Assembly: GCF_024707485.1 (NCBI RefSeq)
Contig: NZ_CP102602.1
Location: 1,736,001 to 1,800,000, forward strand
Reading direction: 5' to 3'
Length of the DNA stretch: 64,000 nt
DNA from: Thermococcus thermotolerans
Lineage (GTDB): Archaea > Methanobacteriota_B > Thermococci > Thermococcales > Thermococcaceae
Position numbers and translations under genes: made by a program. How positions within the stretch are numbered: the stretch's first letter is position 1; each line of letters opens with the position of its first letter. Shown here in pieces: positions 51,812 to 59,738 of this stretch. Under the pieces are notes generated by a model, which ran no database searches, was not told where the DNA came from, and worked only from the letters and a program-made list of their open reading frames with translations.

Positions 51812-51890
51812 TAGCCCGGCCCAGCGCGGCCCCATCGCTTCGGCCCCAGCCGGTCTGAGCCGCGCTGGCTGTGGATAATACCACAGGCTT
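51812..51890 (-). ncRNA. GC-rich structured island, candidate non-coding RNA
   Basis: The 132-bp spacer between mrp and the membrane-protein gene contains a very GC-rich block in AT-rich flanks. CCAGCGCGG (51821-51829) pairs perfectly with CCGCGCTGG (51860-51868). Inside it a smaller CGGC-GCCG helix is flanked by an asymmetric internal loop. Next to it is a second hairpin, CTGTGG (51869-51874) with CCACAG (51881-51886). On the minus strand a TATA-like CTTTTAAGC (51889-51897) stands upstream, and CTACATT with a T-run follows. It could be a free small RNA or a hairpin terminator for mrp; the ACA trinucleotide is about 11 nt from the main stem, so a classical H/ACA fold is not met. Confidence 0.35.
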
Positions 51891-51897
51891 AAAAGCT

Positions 51898-52800
51898 TCA
51901 CTCCGATTCGGGGCTCTCCTTCTCTTCTCCCTTCATCTCCTCAAGCCTTTTCACGAGCTTCTCCACTATCTCCATGAATGCCTTCGCCGCTACGGTGTCC
52001 TCATAGAGGACTATGGGTATACCAGCGTCGCTCGCTTCTCTAGCCTTGAGGTCTATCGGAATCTCTCCGAGGAAGTCAACTCCCTCCTTCTCGGCGAGCT
52101 TTCTACCGCCCCCCTTGCCAAAGAGGTCTATCTCGTTGCCACAGTGCGGGCAGATGAGGTAGCTCATGTTCTCAACGACCGCTATGTAGGGGACCTCCAT
52201 CTTCTTCATCATGTTAACGGCCTTGCCCGTATCGAGCAAAGCCACCTCCTGCGGGGTCGTAACTATTATCGCCGCATCAAGCTTTACCGTCTGGGTGACG
52301 GTGAGTATCTGGTCACCTGTCCCGGGCGGGAAGTCTATTATCATGAAGTCGAGCTCGCCCCACTTGACGTCGCCGAGGAGCTGTTTTATCGCCTTTGTGA
52401 CGAGTGAGCCGCGCCAGATTATCGGCTGGTCTTCTGGAACCAGAAAGCCCATGCTCATGACCTTTATCGGTGTCGTCTGTCCGAGGAAGTCGTTCATCGG
52501 TGGTATCATTTCAAACCTGCCGTCTTCCATTTTTTCCGCCAAGACATCCGCCTTGTCAACGCCGAGCATCTTAGCTACGTTTGGTCCGTGTATGTCCGCG
52601 TCGAGGATTCCTACAAAGTAGCCCTTCTTGGCCAGTGCCGTCGCCAGATTGACAGCGACGGTGCTCTTCCCGACGCCGCCCTTGCCGCTCAGCACGGCTA
52701 TCTTGTACCTCCACTTCCTCTGCTTCTCGTTTATTCTCTGGGTGAGCGGATCTGCGCCGAGTCCGGCTATGTTGAGTGTTGGGGGAGTCTTTATCGTCAT
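51898..52800 (-). CDS. Mrp/NBP35-family iron-sulfur cluster carrier ATPase
   Basis: A 300-residue P-loop ATPase. The deviant Walker A is SGKGGVGKST (about 36-45), switch I is LDADIHGPNVAKMLG, Walker B is DFMIIDFPPGTGDQIL, and MSYLICPHCGNEIDLFG carries the CxxC that bridges a [4Fe-4S] cluster in the homodimer. It supplies iron-sulfur clusters to target proteins, useful next to a region rich in Fe-S oxidoreductases. ATG at 52798-52800 with AGGTGG before it. The C-terminus is acidic (EEMKGEEKESPESE). Confidence 0.94.
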   Translation of the reverse strand: MTIKTPPTLNIAGLGADPLTQRINEKQRKWRYKIAVLSGKGGVGKSTVAVNLATALAKKGYFVGILDADIHGPNVAKMLGVDKADVLAEKMEDGRFEMIPPMNDFLGQTTPIKVMSMGFLVPEDQPIIWRGSLVTKAIKQLLGDVKWGELDFMIIDFPPGTGDQILTVTQTVKLDAAIIVTTPQEVALLDTGKAVNMMKKMEVPYIAVVENMSYLICPHCGNEIDLFGKGGGRKLAEKEGVDFLGEIPIDLKAREASDAGIPIVLYEDTVAAKAFMEIVEKLVKRLEEMKGEEKESPESE

Positions 52801-52921
52801 TTTTAACCACCTCTGGGTTAGGTTCCCCTAAGGGCTTAAAAGCTTTGCCTCAAAATATAGCACTCCTGGACAAATCTGTGTAAGAACTTTCATGGGGAAA
52901 ACACAAGAGAAAAGGGAGAAA

Positions 52922-53917
52922 TCACTCCTCCGGCTTCGGGAGGGTGACTTCGACGCCGAGGGTCTTCCACATGGCTTTGATCTGCTCGCGGAGCTGGTCG
53001 ATTGCCTCCGGCTGCTTGAAGAGGTGCTTGAACCTGCCCTGGAGCTTGAGGTACTCCTCGATGGGCTTCTTGAACTCGATGGCGACGACCCTTCCTCCCT
53101 CGCGCTTGACCTTTGCGCCTCCGCCCGGTGCCTGTATCTTGATGTTGTGGAAGTCGCCGTTCTCGATCTCGAAGAGCGGCCAGACACCGGTCTCGATGGC
53201 GAGCCTGGTGATCTCAATGCTCTTCTCGGGCGGGGCGCGCCAGCCCGGAACACAGGTACACTGAACCTGGATGAATGCGGGGCCGTCGATCTTGGCGGCC
53301 TTTTTCATCTTCCTGATGTAGTCGTAGGGGTTGGCGACGCTGGCGGTGGCAACGTAGGGTATCTGGTGGGCCGCAGCTATAAGGGCGACCCACTTCTTGG
53401 GCTTGTCCTCACCGATGGAGTACTTGCCCGGCGGTGAAGTGGTCGTCCAGGCTCCGTATGGGGTGGAGCTTGACCTCTGGATTCCGGTGTTCATGTATGC
53501 CTCGTTGTCGTACATGAGGTATACGACGTTGTGCCAGCGCTCCAGCATACCCGAGAGGGCCTGCATACCGATGTCTGCCGTACCGCCGTCGCCACCGATG
53601 GCGAGTATCTTGCCCTTCCTGCCCACCTTCTTCCAGGCGGCCTCAACACCGCTGGCAACGGCAGCCGCGTTCTCAAAGGCCACGTGAACCCACGGGGCCT
53701 TCCAGGCGGTGTACGGGAAAACAGCGCTGACGACCTCCATACATCCGGTGGCCTGGGCTATTGCAAAGGCGTTCGGATCTCCGTACTTCTCCTCCATAGC
53801 CTCGCTAAACGCTTTGGTGGCGAGCCTCAGGGCAGCGGCACAGCCGCAGCCGGCACAGGCGGCGTGTCCTGGGGCCCAGTACTCGCGAGTAGTGATCGGG
53901 GGCTTCCTAACGGCCAT
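52922..53917 (-). CDS. porB: Pyruvate:ferredoxin oxidoreductase subunit beta
   Basis: A 331-residue subunit that binds thiamine diphosphate and an iron-sulfur cluster. [18 protein letters not shown] gives the first cysteines; [17 protein letters not shown] is the ThDP-Mg motif with [18 protein letters not shown] after it; CTCVPGW supplies a further Cys. With PorA, PorD and the shared PorG it oxidises pyruvate to acetyl-CoA, CO2 and reduced ferredoxin in the cytoplasm. Length equals that of Pyrococcus furiosus PorB (331). ATG at 53915-53917 after GGTGAGG; a GTG three codons earlier lies in that site. Last gene of the operon. Confidence 0.95.
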   Translation of the reverse strand: MAVRKPPITTREYWAPGHAACAGCGCAAALRLATKAFSEAMEEKYGDPNAFAIAQATGCMEVVSAVFPYTAWKAPWVHVAFENAAAVASGVEAAWKKVGRKGKILAIGGDGGTADIGMQALSGMLERWHNVVYLMYDNEAYMNTGIQRSSSTPYGAWTTTSPPGKYSIGEDKPKKWVALIAAAHQIPYVATASVANPYDYIRKMKKAAKIDGPAFIQVQCTCVPGWRAPPEKSIEITRLAIETGVWPLFEIENGDFHNIKIQAPGGGAKVKREGGRVVAIEFKKPIEEYLKLQGRFKHLFKQPEAIDQLREQIKAMWKTLGVEVTLPKPEE

Positions 53918-53927
53918 CTTCCTCACC

Positions 53928-55112
53928 TCACAGTATCTCCTTCCTCAGTCCTATCCAGTTGACTTCATCAAACTCCTCTCCAGCGAGGGCCTTCTGGGCT
54001 ATGCCGAGGGCCTCGTCGAGGTCCTTGAAGGTGACGTCCCTGCCTCCGAGACCGAGGATGAAGTCAACTATGACGGGCTTCTCCTTCTCGTTGATAAGCG
54101 CCCTGCTGAAGTCCTGGAAGAGTGCCCCGCCAATGCTGAAGGTGACGTTCTTCTCAAGCAGAGCTAAGACCTTGGCCTTCTTCGCCAGCTCCCTGACCTC
54201 TTCGGTCGGGAAGGGCCTGTAGACGGTGATCTTGGCGACTCCAACCTTGACGCCCTTCTCGCGGAGCATGTCAACGTACTCCTTGACGGTTCCGGCGAGT
54301 GAACCCATGGTGACGAAGATTATCTCGGCGTCATCTGTGCGGTACTCCTCAATCTTCTGGTACTTTCTACCAAAGCGCTTCTCGAACTCGGCAAAGACTT
54401 CATCGATGACCTTCTTGGCGTTCTCGTTTGCCTCCCAGACGGTGTATCTCGCCTCCATGTAGTGAGCCGGGAAGGCGAGGGTACCCTGGGTTATCGGCTT
54501 GCTCGGGTCGAGGTAGGCGTGCTTTGGCACGTACTCGCCGAGGAACTCGTCGACGAGCTCCTGGTCTGGGATCTCAACCGGCTCGACGGTGTGGGTCAGG
54601 ATGAACGCGTCGAAGCCGACCATGGCTGGGAGGAGAACCCTCTCGTCCTCGGCGACCTTGAATGCTATCAGGATGAGGTCTAAAGCTTCCTGGTTGTTCT
54701 CGGCGTAGAACTGGAGCCACCCGGTGTCGCGCTCGCTGATGGTGTCCTGCCAGTCGTTCCAGATGTTGATCGGAGCAGAGAGGGCACGGTTTCCAACTGC
54801 AATGACTATCGGGAGGCGCATTCCTGCTGCAATGAAGAGTATCTCGTGCATGAGGGCGAGACCCTGGGAAGCTGTGGCCGTGAAGGTCCTGACTCCAGCG
54901 GCTGAGGCACCCACACAGGCTGAAATCGCTGAGTGCTCGCTCTCGACCTTGATGAACTCGGCGTCGAGCTCTCCATCCGCGACAAACTCGCTGATCTTCT
55001 CCGGAACCAGGGTGGACGGCGTAATTGGGAATGCGGCTATAACCTTCGGCTTGGCCAGCTTGGCCGCCCAGGCAGCCGCTTCGTTGGCCTTCATAACCTT
55101 CCTAATCGGCAT
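53928..55112 (-). CDS. porA: Pyruvate:ferredoxin oxidoreductase subunit alpha
   Basis: A 394-residue subunit. [41 protein letters not shown] and [35 protein letters not shown] are the conserved substrate-site motifs of 2-oxoacid oxidoreductase alpha chains. [24 protein letters not shown], with small residues, fits the pyruvate rather than the branched-chain enzyme. The start is ATG at 55110-55112. Paralogue of vorA in the same operon, 10 bp before porB. Confidence 0.94.
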   Translation of the reverse strand: MPIRKVMKANEAAAWAAKLAKPKVIAAFPITPSTLVPEKISEFVADGELDAEFIKVESEHSAISACVGASAAGVRTFTATASQGLALMHEILFIAAGMRLPIVIAVGNRALSAPINIWNDWQDTISERDTGWLQFYAENNQEALDLILIAFKVAEDERVLLPAMVGFDAFILTHTVEPVEIPDQELVDEFLGEYVPKHAYLDPSKPITQGTLAFPAHYMEARYTVWEANENAKKVIDEVFAEFEKRFGRKYQKIEEYRTDDAEIIFVTMGSLAGTVKEYVDMLREKGVKVGVAKITVYRPFPTEEVRELAKKAKVLALLEKNVTFSIGGALFQDFSRALINEKEKPVIVDFILGLGGRDVTFKDLDEALGIAQKALAGEEFDEVNWIGLRKEIL

Positions 55113-55123
55113 TTTTCACCACC

Positions 55124-55441
55124 TCACTTGACTTCCCTAACCATTGTTATGGCATCAACAGGGCACTCGTTCGCACAGATGCCGCAGCCCTTACAGTAGT
55201 CGTAGTCAAAAACCGGATAGTTCTCCTCGTCCAGATAGATAGCCGGCTCCGGACAGTAGATGTAGCAGAGGTAACAGCGGACGCACTTGTCCCTGTTGAA
55301 CTCCGGCATGAAGACTCTCCACGAGCCGGTCTTGTTGACGACGCTGCTTCCCGGAATTACGGCTATGGCTCCGGGGGTCATCTTTTCGCTATACTCCTTC
55401 TGAACCCTCTCAATCTCGGCCTTAAACGGACTCTCGGCCAT
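55124..55441 (-). CDS. porD: Pyruvate:ferredoxin oxidoreductase subunit delta
   Basis: A 105-residue ferredoxin-like subunit with two [4Fe-4S] motifs, CVRCYLCYIYCPEP and CKGCGICANECPVDA. It carries electrons from the beta subunit to free ferredoxin. ATG at 55439-55441 preceded by GAGGTGATA; the GTG three codons upstream is inside that site. It lies 66 bp after vorB, the widest gap within the por/vor operon, where an internal promoter could exist. Confidence 0.95.
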   Translation of the reverse strand: MAESPFKAEIERVQKEYSEKMTPGAIAVIPGSSVVNKTGSWRVFMPEFNRDKCVRCYLCYIYCPEPAIYLDEENYPVFDYDYCKGCGICANECPVDAITMVREVK

Positions 55442-55507
55442 GCGTATCACCTCGGGTGAGTTATCAGATTGGAACTTAAACCTTGCGAGGAATTAAAGAT
55501 GGAAAGC

Positions 55508-56443
55508 TCAGCCGAATACCTCGGCGAGCTTCTTGAGCTTCTCCCATTCATGGAGAACCCACTGCTGGAGCACCTCAATGTCCTCCTTGGTCATGTACTT
55601 GAACCTGCCCTGGTACTTGAGGAACTCCTCGATAGGCTTCGGTTCCTTCTTCGTTGAGGGCATGTTGATCTTGTACTTTCCGTTCTCGTACTCGAAGAGC
55701 GGGAAGTAGGCAGTCTGGACAGCTAAGCGGGCAAGCTCGATGCTCTTGTCTGTGGGTGAGCGCCAGCCGGTCGGGCACGGCGCGAAGAGCTGTATGAAGC
55801 TCGGCCCCGGAATCTTCTGGGCCTTCTTGAGCTTCCTTATGAAGTCTTCGGGGTAAGCAATGCTGGCGGTTGCCGCGTAGGGCACCTCGTGGGCGATGAC
55901 GATGTCAATGACCTTCTTCTTGTGCCGCTTTTCCAGGAAGTGCCTCTTTCCGCCTGGAGTGTTGGTGGTCCAGGCTCCATAGGGGGTTGAACCCGACCTC
56001 TGGATTCCAGTGTTCATGTATGCCTCGTTGTCGTACATGATGTAGACCGCGTCGTGGCCCCTCTCAAGGAAGCCCGAAAGGGCCTGGAGGCCTATGTCGG
56101 CTGTACCGCCGTCGCCGGCCCAGCCGACTACCATTATGCCGTCCTCGCCCTTGACCTTAAAGCCCCTCGCCTTTAAGGCAGCTTCGATACCGCCTATAAC
56201 CGCTCCGGTGGTCTCAAAGGCGGTGTGGAACAGGTTGGCATCGAGGGCGCTGTAGGGCCACGGGCCGGCTATGATGGTCGAACAGCACGCCGGAATGGCG
56301 AAGATGGTCTTTCTTCCGTAAGCCTTAAGGACGTAGCGAAGTCCCAGGGAGGCACCACAGCCCTGACAGGCGGTGTGGCCCGCATAGAAGTGCTCCTCTC
56401 CGGGGATGCTCAGCCTCTTTTTAACGTTCTCGGGAATCTCCAT
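55508..56443 (-). CDS. vorB: 2-ketoisovalerate:ferredoxin oxidoreductase subunit beta
   Basis: A 311-residue ThDP-binding subunit: YAGHTACQGCGASLGLRYVL (cluster cysteines), [23 protein letters not shown] (ThDP-Mg) and PCPTGW. Its length matches P. furiosus VorB. VOR oxidises branched-chain 2-oxoacids from valine, leucine and isoleucine to acyl-CoA, giving reduced ferredoxin during peptide growth. ATG at 56441-56443, five bases after the VorA stop, with GGTGAG before it. Confidence 0.94.
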   Translation of the reverse strand: MEIPENVKKRLSIPGEEHFYAGHTACQGCGASLGLRYVLKAYGRKTIFAIPACCSTIIAGPWPYSALDANLFHTAFETTGAVIGGIEAALKARGFKVKGEDGIMVVGWAGDGGTADIGLQALSGFLERGHDAVYIMYDNEAYMNTGIQRSGSTPYGAWTTNTPGGKRHFLEKRHKKKVIDIVIAHEVPYAATASIAYPEDFIRKLKKAQKIPGPSFIQLFAPCPTGWRSPTDKSIELARLAVQTAYFPLFEYENGKYKINMPSTKKEPKPIEEFLKYQGRFKYMTKEDIEVLQQWVLHEWEKLKKLAEVFG

Positions 56444-56448
56444 CGTTC

Positions 56449-57639
56449 TCACCTCTTAAGGTGGTACCAGTCCACCTCTACGTCAAGCTCTCCCTTCTCG
56501 ATTATGGCCCTCATGTTCTCGGCTATCTTCCTGACGTCGCTGACGGTGAAGTCCCTTCCGCCAAGGCCGACGATGTAGTTCTTCATGATGGGCTTTGCAT
56601 TGGTGTTGTAGAGCGCGCCCTTGGCCTCGGTGAAGAGTATTCCCTCCATGCCGAAGGAGTAGTTCCTGTCGAGAACGGCTATGCCCTCAACGTTCTTGGC
56701 GAGCTCGTAGAGCTCCTCCTTCGGGAAGGGCCTGAACCAGCGGACCTTGGCTGCTCCTACCTTGTAGCCCTCATCGCGGAGAACGTCAACGGCCTGCTTG
56801 ACGGTTCCCATAAGGGAGCCCATCCCCATGAAGACGAAGTCTGCATCCTCCGTCCTGTAAAGCTCGATCATCTGGCTGTAGTCCCTTCCAAAGCGCTCCC
56901 CGAACTCCTTGCCGACCTCGTGGATGACCTCCTTGGCCTTCTCCATGGCCCTCTGTATCTTATAGCGGAACTCGTAGTAGTCGGCAGGAGTTCCGAGGGC
57001 TCCTATTGAGAAGGGCTTCTCGAAGTTGGTGAGGTCGTAGAGCGGCTTCCTCGGCGGGAGGAACTCATCCACAAGCTCCTGCGGTATCATCTCGACGACG
57101 TCATAGGTATGGCTCAGAATGAACGCGCTCTCAACGACCATGGCCGGCAGATTGACGGTCTCGGCTATCTTGAACGCCATCAGCACGCCGTCGTAGACCT
57201 CCTGGTTGTTCTCGGCGTAGAACTGCATCCACCCGGTGTCTCTCTGGGCAAGGCTGTCGGTCTGGTCGTCCCAGACGCTCCACGGTGGGGCCATGGCACG
57301 GTTGACGTCGACCATCACAACAGGAAGCCTCGCGCCGCTGGCCCAGTGGAGCATCTCGTGCATGAGCGCGAGACCCTGCGCGGAGGTGGCAGTGAAGACC
57401 CTTGCTCCTGCCGCGCTCGCTCCTATACATGCCGCCATGGCAGAGTGCTCGCTCTCAACTGGAACGTACTCAAGGTTCTCGACTTCACCGTTGGCTATGA
57501 ACTCGGCTATCTTCTCGATGATGCTCGTCTGGGGAGTGATCGGGTAAGCGGCCACAACCTCAACGCGGGCGTGCTTGACGGCGTAAGCGGCCGCATAATT
57601 GCCGCTCACAACCTTTCTAATCGGCTTGTACTCCGCCAT
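56449..57639 (-). CDS. vorA: 2-ketoisovalerate:ferredoxin oxidoreductase subunit alpha
   Basis: A 396-residue subunit, with YAVKHARVEVVAAYPITPQTSIIEKIAEF and [37 protein letters not shown]. Compared with PorA of the same operon, ARLPVVMVDVNRAMAPPWSVWDDQTD differs in the substrate pocket region. Assignment as VOR rests on operon order (gamma, vorDAB, porDAB), as in Pyrococcus, and on VorB and VorD lengths. ATG at 57637-57639, one base after the VorD stop. Confidence 0.93.
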   Translation of the reverse strand: MAEYKPIRKVVSGNYAAAYAVKHARVEVVAAYPITPQTSIIEKIAEFIANGEVENLEYVPVESEHSAMAACIGASAAGARVFTATSAQGLALMHEMLHWASGARLPVVMVDVNRAMAPPWSVWDDQTDSLAQRDTGWMQFYAENNQEVYDGVLMAFKIAETVNLPAMVVESAFILSHTYDVVEMIPQELVDEFLPPRKPLYDLTNFEKPFSIGALGTPADYYEFRYKIQRAMEKAKEVIHEVGKEFGERFGRDYSQMIELYRTEDADFVFMGMGSLMGTVKQAVDVLRDEGYKVGAAKVRWFRPFPKEELYELAKNVEGIAVLDRNYSFGMEGILFTEAKGALYNTNAKPIMKNYIVGLGGRDFTVSDVRKIAENMRAIIEKGELDVEVDWYHLKR

Positions 57640-57640
57640 C

Positions 57641-57958
57641 TCACTTCTCCTCCTTCTCCATTGTTATGGCATTGGTCGGGCACTCGTTGGCGCAGATTCC
57701 GCACCCCTTACAGTAGTCGTAGTCCACCCCAACGTAGCCGTCCTCGCGGATGAATATGGCCGGCTCCGGGCAGAACTTCCAGCAGATGTAGCACTTGACA
57801 CACTTGCTGTCATCAATGACTGGTATGAACGTCCTCCAGTCACCGGTGAAGTTGGTGAGGGTCGTCCCCAGAGTAACTGGTGCCTCAGGATACTCGTCCA
57901 CCGACTTGAGGACGATTTTGGTCGCTCCCTCTTTTCTTTCACCAAACAACGTGTTCAC
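57641..57958 (-). CDS. vorD: 2-ketoisovalerate:ferredoxin oxidoreductase subunit delta
   Basis: A 105-residue ferredoxin-like subunit with CVKCYICWKFCPEP and CKGCGICANECPTNA. It probably begins with GTG at 57956-57958 (VNTLFGERKEGATKIV), six bases after AGGGGTG; the sequence from there aligns end to end with P. furiosus VorD as I remember it. A TTG further upstream would add six residues. It stands 38 bp after porG. Confidence 0.93.
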   Translation of the reverse strand: MNTLFGERKEGATKIVLKSVDEYPEAPVTLGTTLTNFTGDWRTFIPVIDDSKCVKCYICWKFCPEPAIFIREDGYVGVDYDYCKGCGICANECPTNAITMEKEEK

Positions 57959-57996
57959 GCTTTTCACCCCTTGCAAGGATTATGAAGGAAAGAGAA

Positions 57997-58554
57997 TCAG
58001 AGCTCGTAGACTGTGGTCTTGTTGAAGGCTTCCTCTGCGGCCTTGGCATTCTTCTCGCCAAGTGTTCCTGAGAAGACGTCCTGGATGGCCTTCTGGACGT
58101 GCTCAAGGGTGACGACGCCGGTGGCCTTGGCGACGGCACCGAGGATTGCCGTGTTGGTGATGGGCAGGCCGAGGACATCAAGAGCTATGGTGGTAGCATC
58201 GACCAGGGCCAGCTTGGCAGGCTTCTTCTTGAGCTTGGCAAGAACCTCGTCCTTGCTCTTCTCGGTGTTGACGATGACGATTCCGTCCTCTTTCAGTCCG
58301 GCGGTAACATCGACGGTGTCGAGAAGGCTCGGGTCGAGAACGACGACGATGTCTGGCTCGTAGATCTGGGTCTTTATCCTTATCGGCTTCTCGTCAATCC
58401 TGGTAAACGCTGTAACCGGCGCTCCACGCCTCTCGACGCCGAAGAACGGGAACGCCTGGACGTACTTGCCCTCAAGGAAAGCGGCTGATGCCAGTATGTT
58501 GGCCGCGGTAACTGCGCCCTGTCCACCCCTACCGTGAAAACGGATCTCTATCAT
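57997..58554 (-). CDS. porG: Shared pyruvate/2-ketoisovalerate oxidoreductase subunit gamma
   Basis: A 185-residue protein, [53 protein letters not shown], the typical gamma chain. In Pyrococcus this one gene serves both POR and VOR, which explains why the operon has seven genes rather than eight. GGAGG lies before two adjacent ATGs (58557, 58554); the second gives the family length. A TATA-like ACTTAAATAAATG lies upstream (about 58599-58611). First gene of the operon. Confidence 0.95.
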
Positions 58555-58750
58555 CATTCCTGCCTCCTTAAATTTGTCAAAACTTATTCATCCATTGCAT
58601 TTATTTAAGTTTCGGTATTGGCTTAAGCTCCCTTCGTCAGCTGTCTTTGGGTAGGCGTGAACTTTGTCAGTCGTCAATGGTAAAAAGAGCGCATTGTTTC
58701 TCGAAAAAAGTTCGTCCGCTAAATTTTTAAGCCTATAAACTACATGCCAG

Positions 58751-58765
58751 TATATAGACTATATA
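58751..58765. promoter_or_regulatory. Palindrome at the start of the PiT transporter transcript
   Basis: TATATAG-A-CTATATA has perfect 7-bp arms. It lies 10 bp before the ATG at 58776, too close to be the TATA box for that start; the likely TATA is the TTTTTAAGCC near 58725-58734, so the palindrome covers the transcription start. Candidate operator for phosphate control. Confidence 0.45.
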
Positions 58766-58775
58766 GGTGGTGCTC

Positions 58776-59738
58776 ATGGACGGCATTGCCCTCGCAGCGA
58801 TAGCAGTGGCATTCTACATCGCCTGGAACATAGGCTCCAACGATTCCGCCAACGCTATGGGTACAGCTGTCGGCGCGGGCATACTCAGCTTCCGCCAGGC
58901 GACGCTGACGATAACTATCTTTGTCCTCATGGGGGCGTACCTCAAGGGCTACAAGGTCATGAAGACCGTCGGGAAAGGCATAGTTCCGGAAGGATACCTC
59001 ACGATGGAGATGGCTGTCATAGCGCTTCTGGCGGCGGGAGTGTGGGTCACGATAGCTACCGTGAAAGGCCTTCCCGTCTCGACAACTCAGGCTATAGTTG
59101 GGGGTGTCATCGGAGTGGGCCTGGCCACCCACGCACCCGTCAACTGGTACACCCTAGGGAAGATAGCCGCGGCGTGGGTCGTTTCACCTGTTCTCTCTGG
59201 GATACTTGCGATGTTCCTTTACAGGTTTTACTCGTGGGTTGTCTCTAGAATTGGAAGCATGTCAACGATCGAGGCCCTTTATAAAGCTCTGGCAATACTG
59301 GGAGGCTCCTACATGGCCTTCAACTTTGGAACCAATGAGGTGGCAAACGCCTCCGGGCCAATAGTGGGGGCGGGCTTCATGGAGCCCAAAACGGCCGGAA
59401 TAGTGGTGGCTCTCAGCTTGGCCGTTGGGTCCCTGACCTTCAGCTACGCTGTTATGCACACGGTCGGAAAGAAGATAACCGCCCTCGGCCCGGTTTCGGC
59501 CTTCGCGGCCCAGTTCGGCTCGGCCATGGCGGTGAGCCTGGCGAACTTCTTCGGACTGCCGGTCAGCTCAAGCCAGTCCATAGTTGGGGGCGTCGTTGGC
59601 GTTGGCCTTCTCGCCGGAGAGGGGGTAGAGAAGTCTGTGATAAGGGACATAATCTTTGGCTGGGTCGCCACGCCGCTGACGGCGATATTCATCTCACTGG
59701 CCATCTTCAGGGTCTTTGCGCTGGTGGGACTGGTTTAA
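58776..59738 (+). CDS. pitA: PiT-family inorganic phosphate transporter
   Basis: A 320-residue membrane protein with about ten helices arranged as two inverted repeats. The PiT signatures are IAWNIGSNDSANAMGTAVGAG (N-terminal) and FNFGTNEVANASGPIVGAGF (C-terminal), with KGLPVSTTQAIVGGVIGVGL and FGLPVSSSQSIVGGVVGVGL as the second pair. It imports phosphate with H+ or Na+. Sulfate permeases of the same family are possible. ATG at 58776 follows GGTGGTG. The stop overlaps the convergent lipoprotein gene by 4 bp. Confidence 0.92.
   Translation: MDGIALAAIAVAFYIAWNIGSNDSANAMGTAVGAGILSFRQATLTITIFVLMGAYLKGYKVMKTVGKGIVPEGYLTMEMAVIALLAAGVWVTIATVKGLPVSTTQAIVGGVIGVGLATHAPVNWYTLGKIAAAWVVSPVLSGILAMFLYRFYSWVVSRIGSMSTIEALYKALAILGGSYMAFNFGTNEVANASGPIVGAGFMEPKTAGIVVALSLAVGSLTFSYAVMHTVGKKITALGPVSAFAAQFGSAMAVSLANFFGLPVSSSQSIVGGVVGVGLLAGEGVEKSVIRDIIFGWVATPLTAIFISLAIFRVFALVGLV

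Noticed and set aside
51812-51870. Standard H/ACA guide RNA
   Set aside because: ACA lies about 11 nt from the base of the only strong stem rather than directly after it, and no convincing kink-turn is visible; kept only as a generic structured RNA candidate.
55425-55441. TATCAC-N5-GTGAGT in reverse context before porD as another Tgr motif
   Set aside because: Only 10 of 12 positions match and the first half is the porD ribosome binding site; the location is inside an operon without a TATA box nearby.
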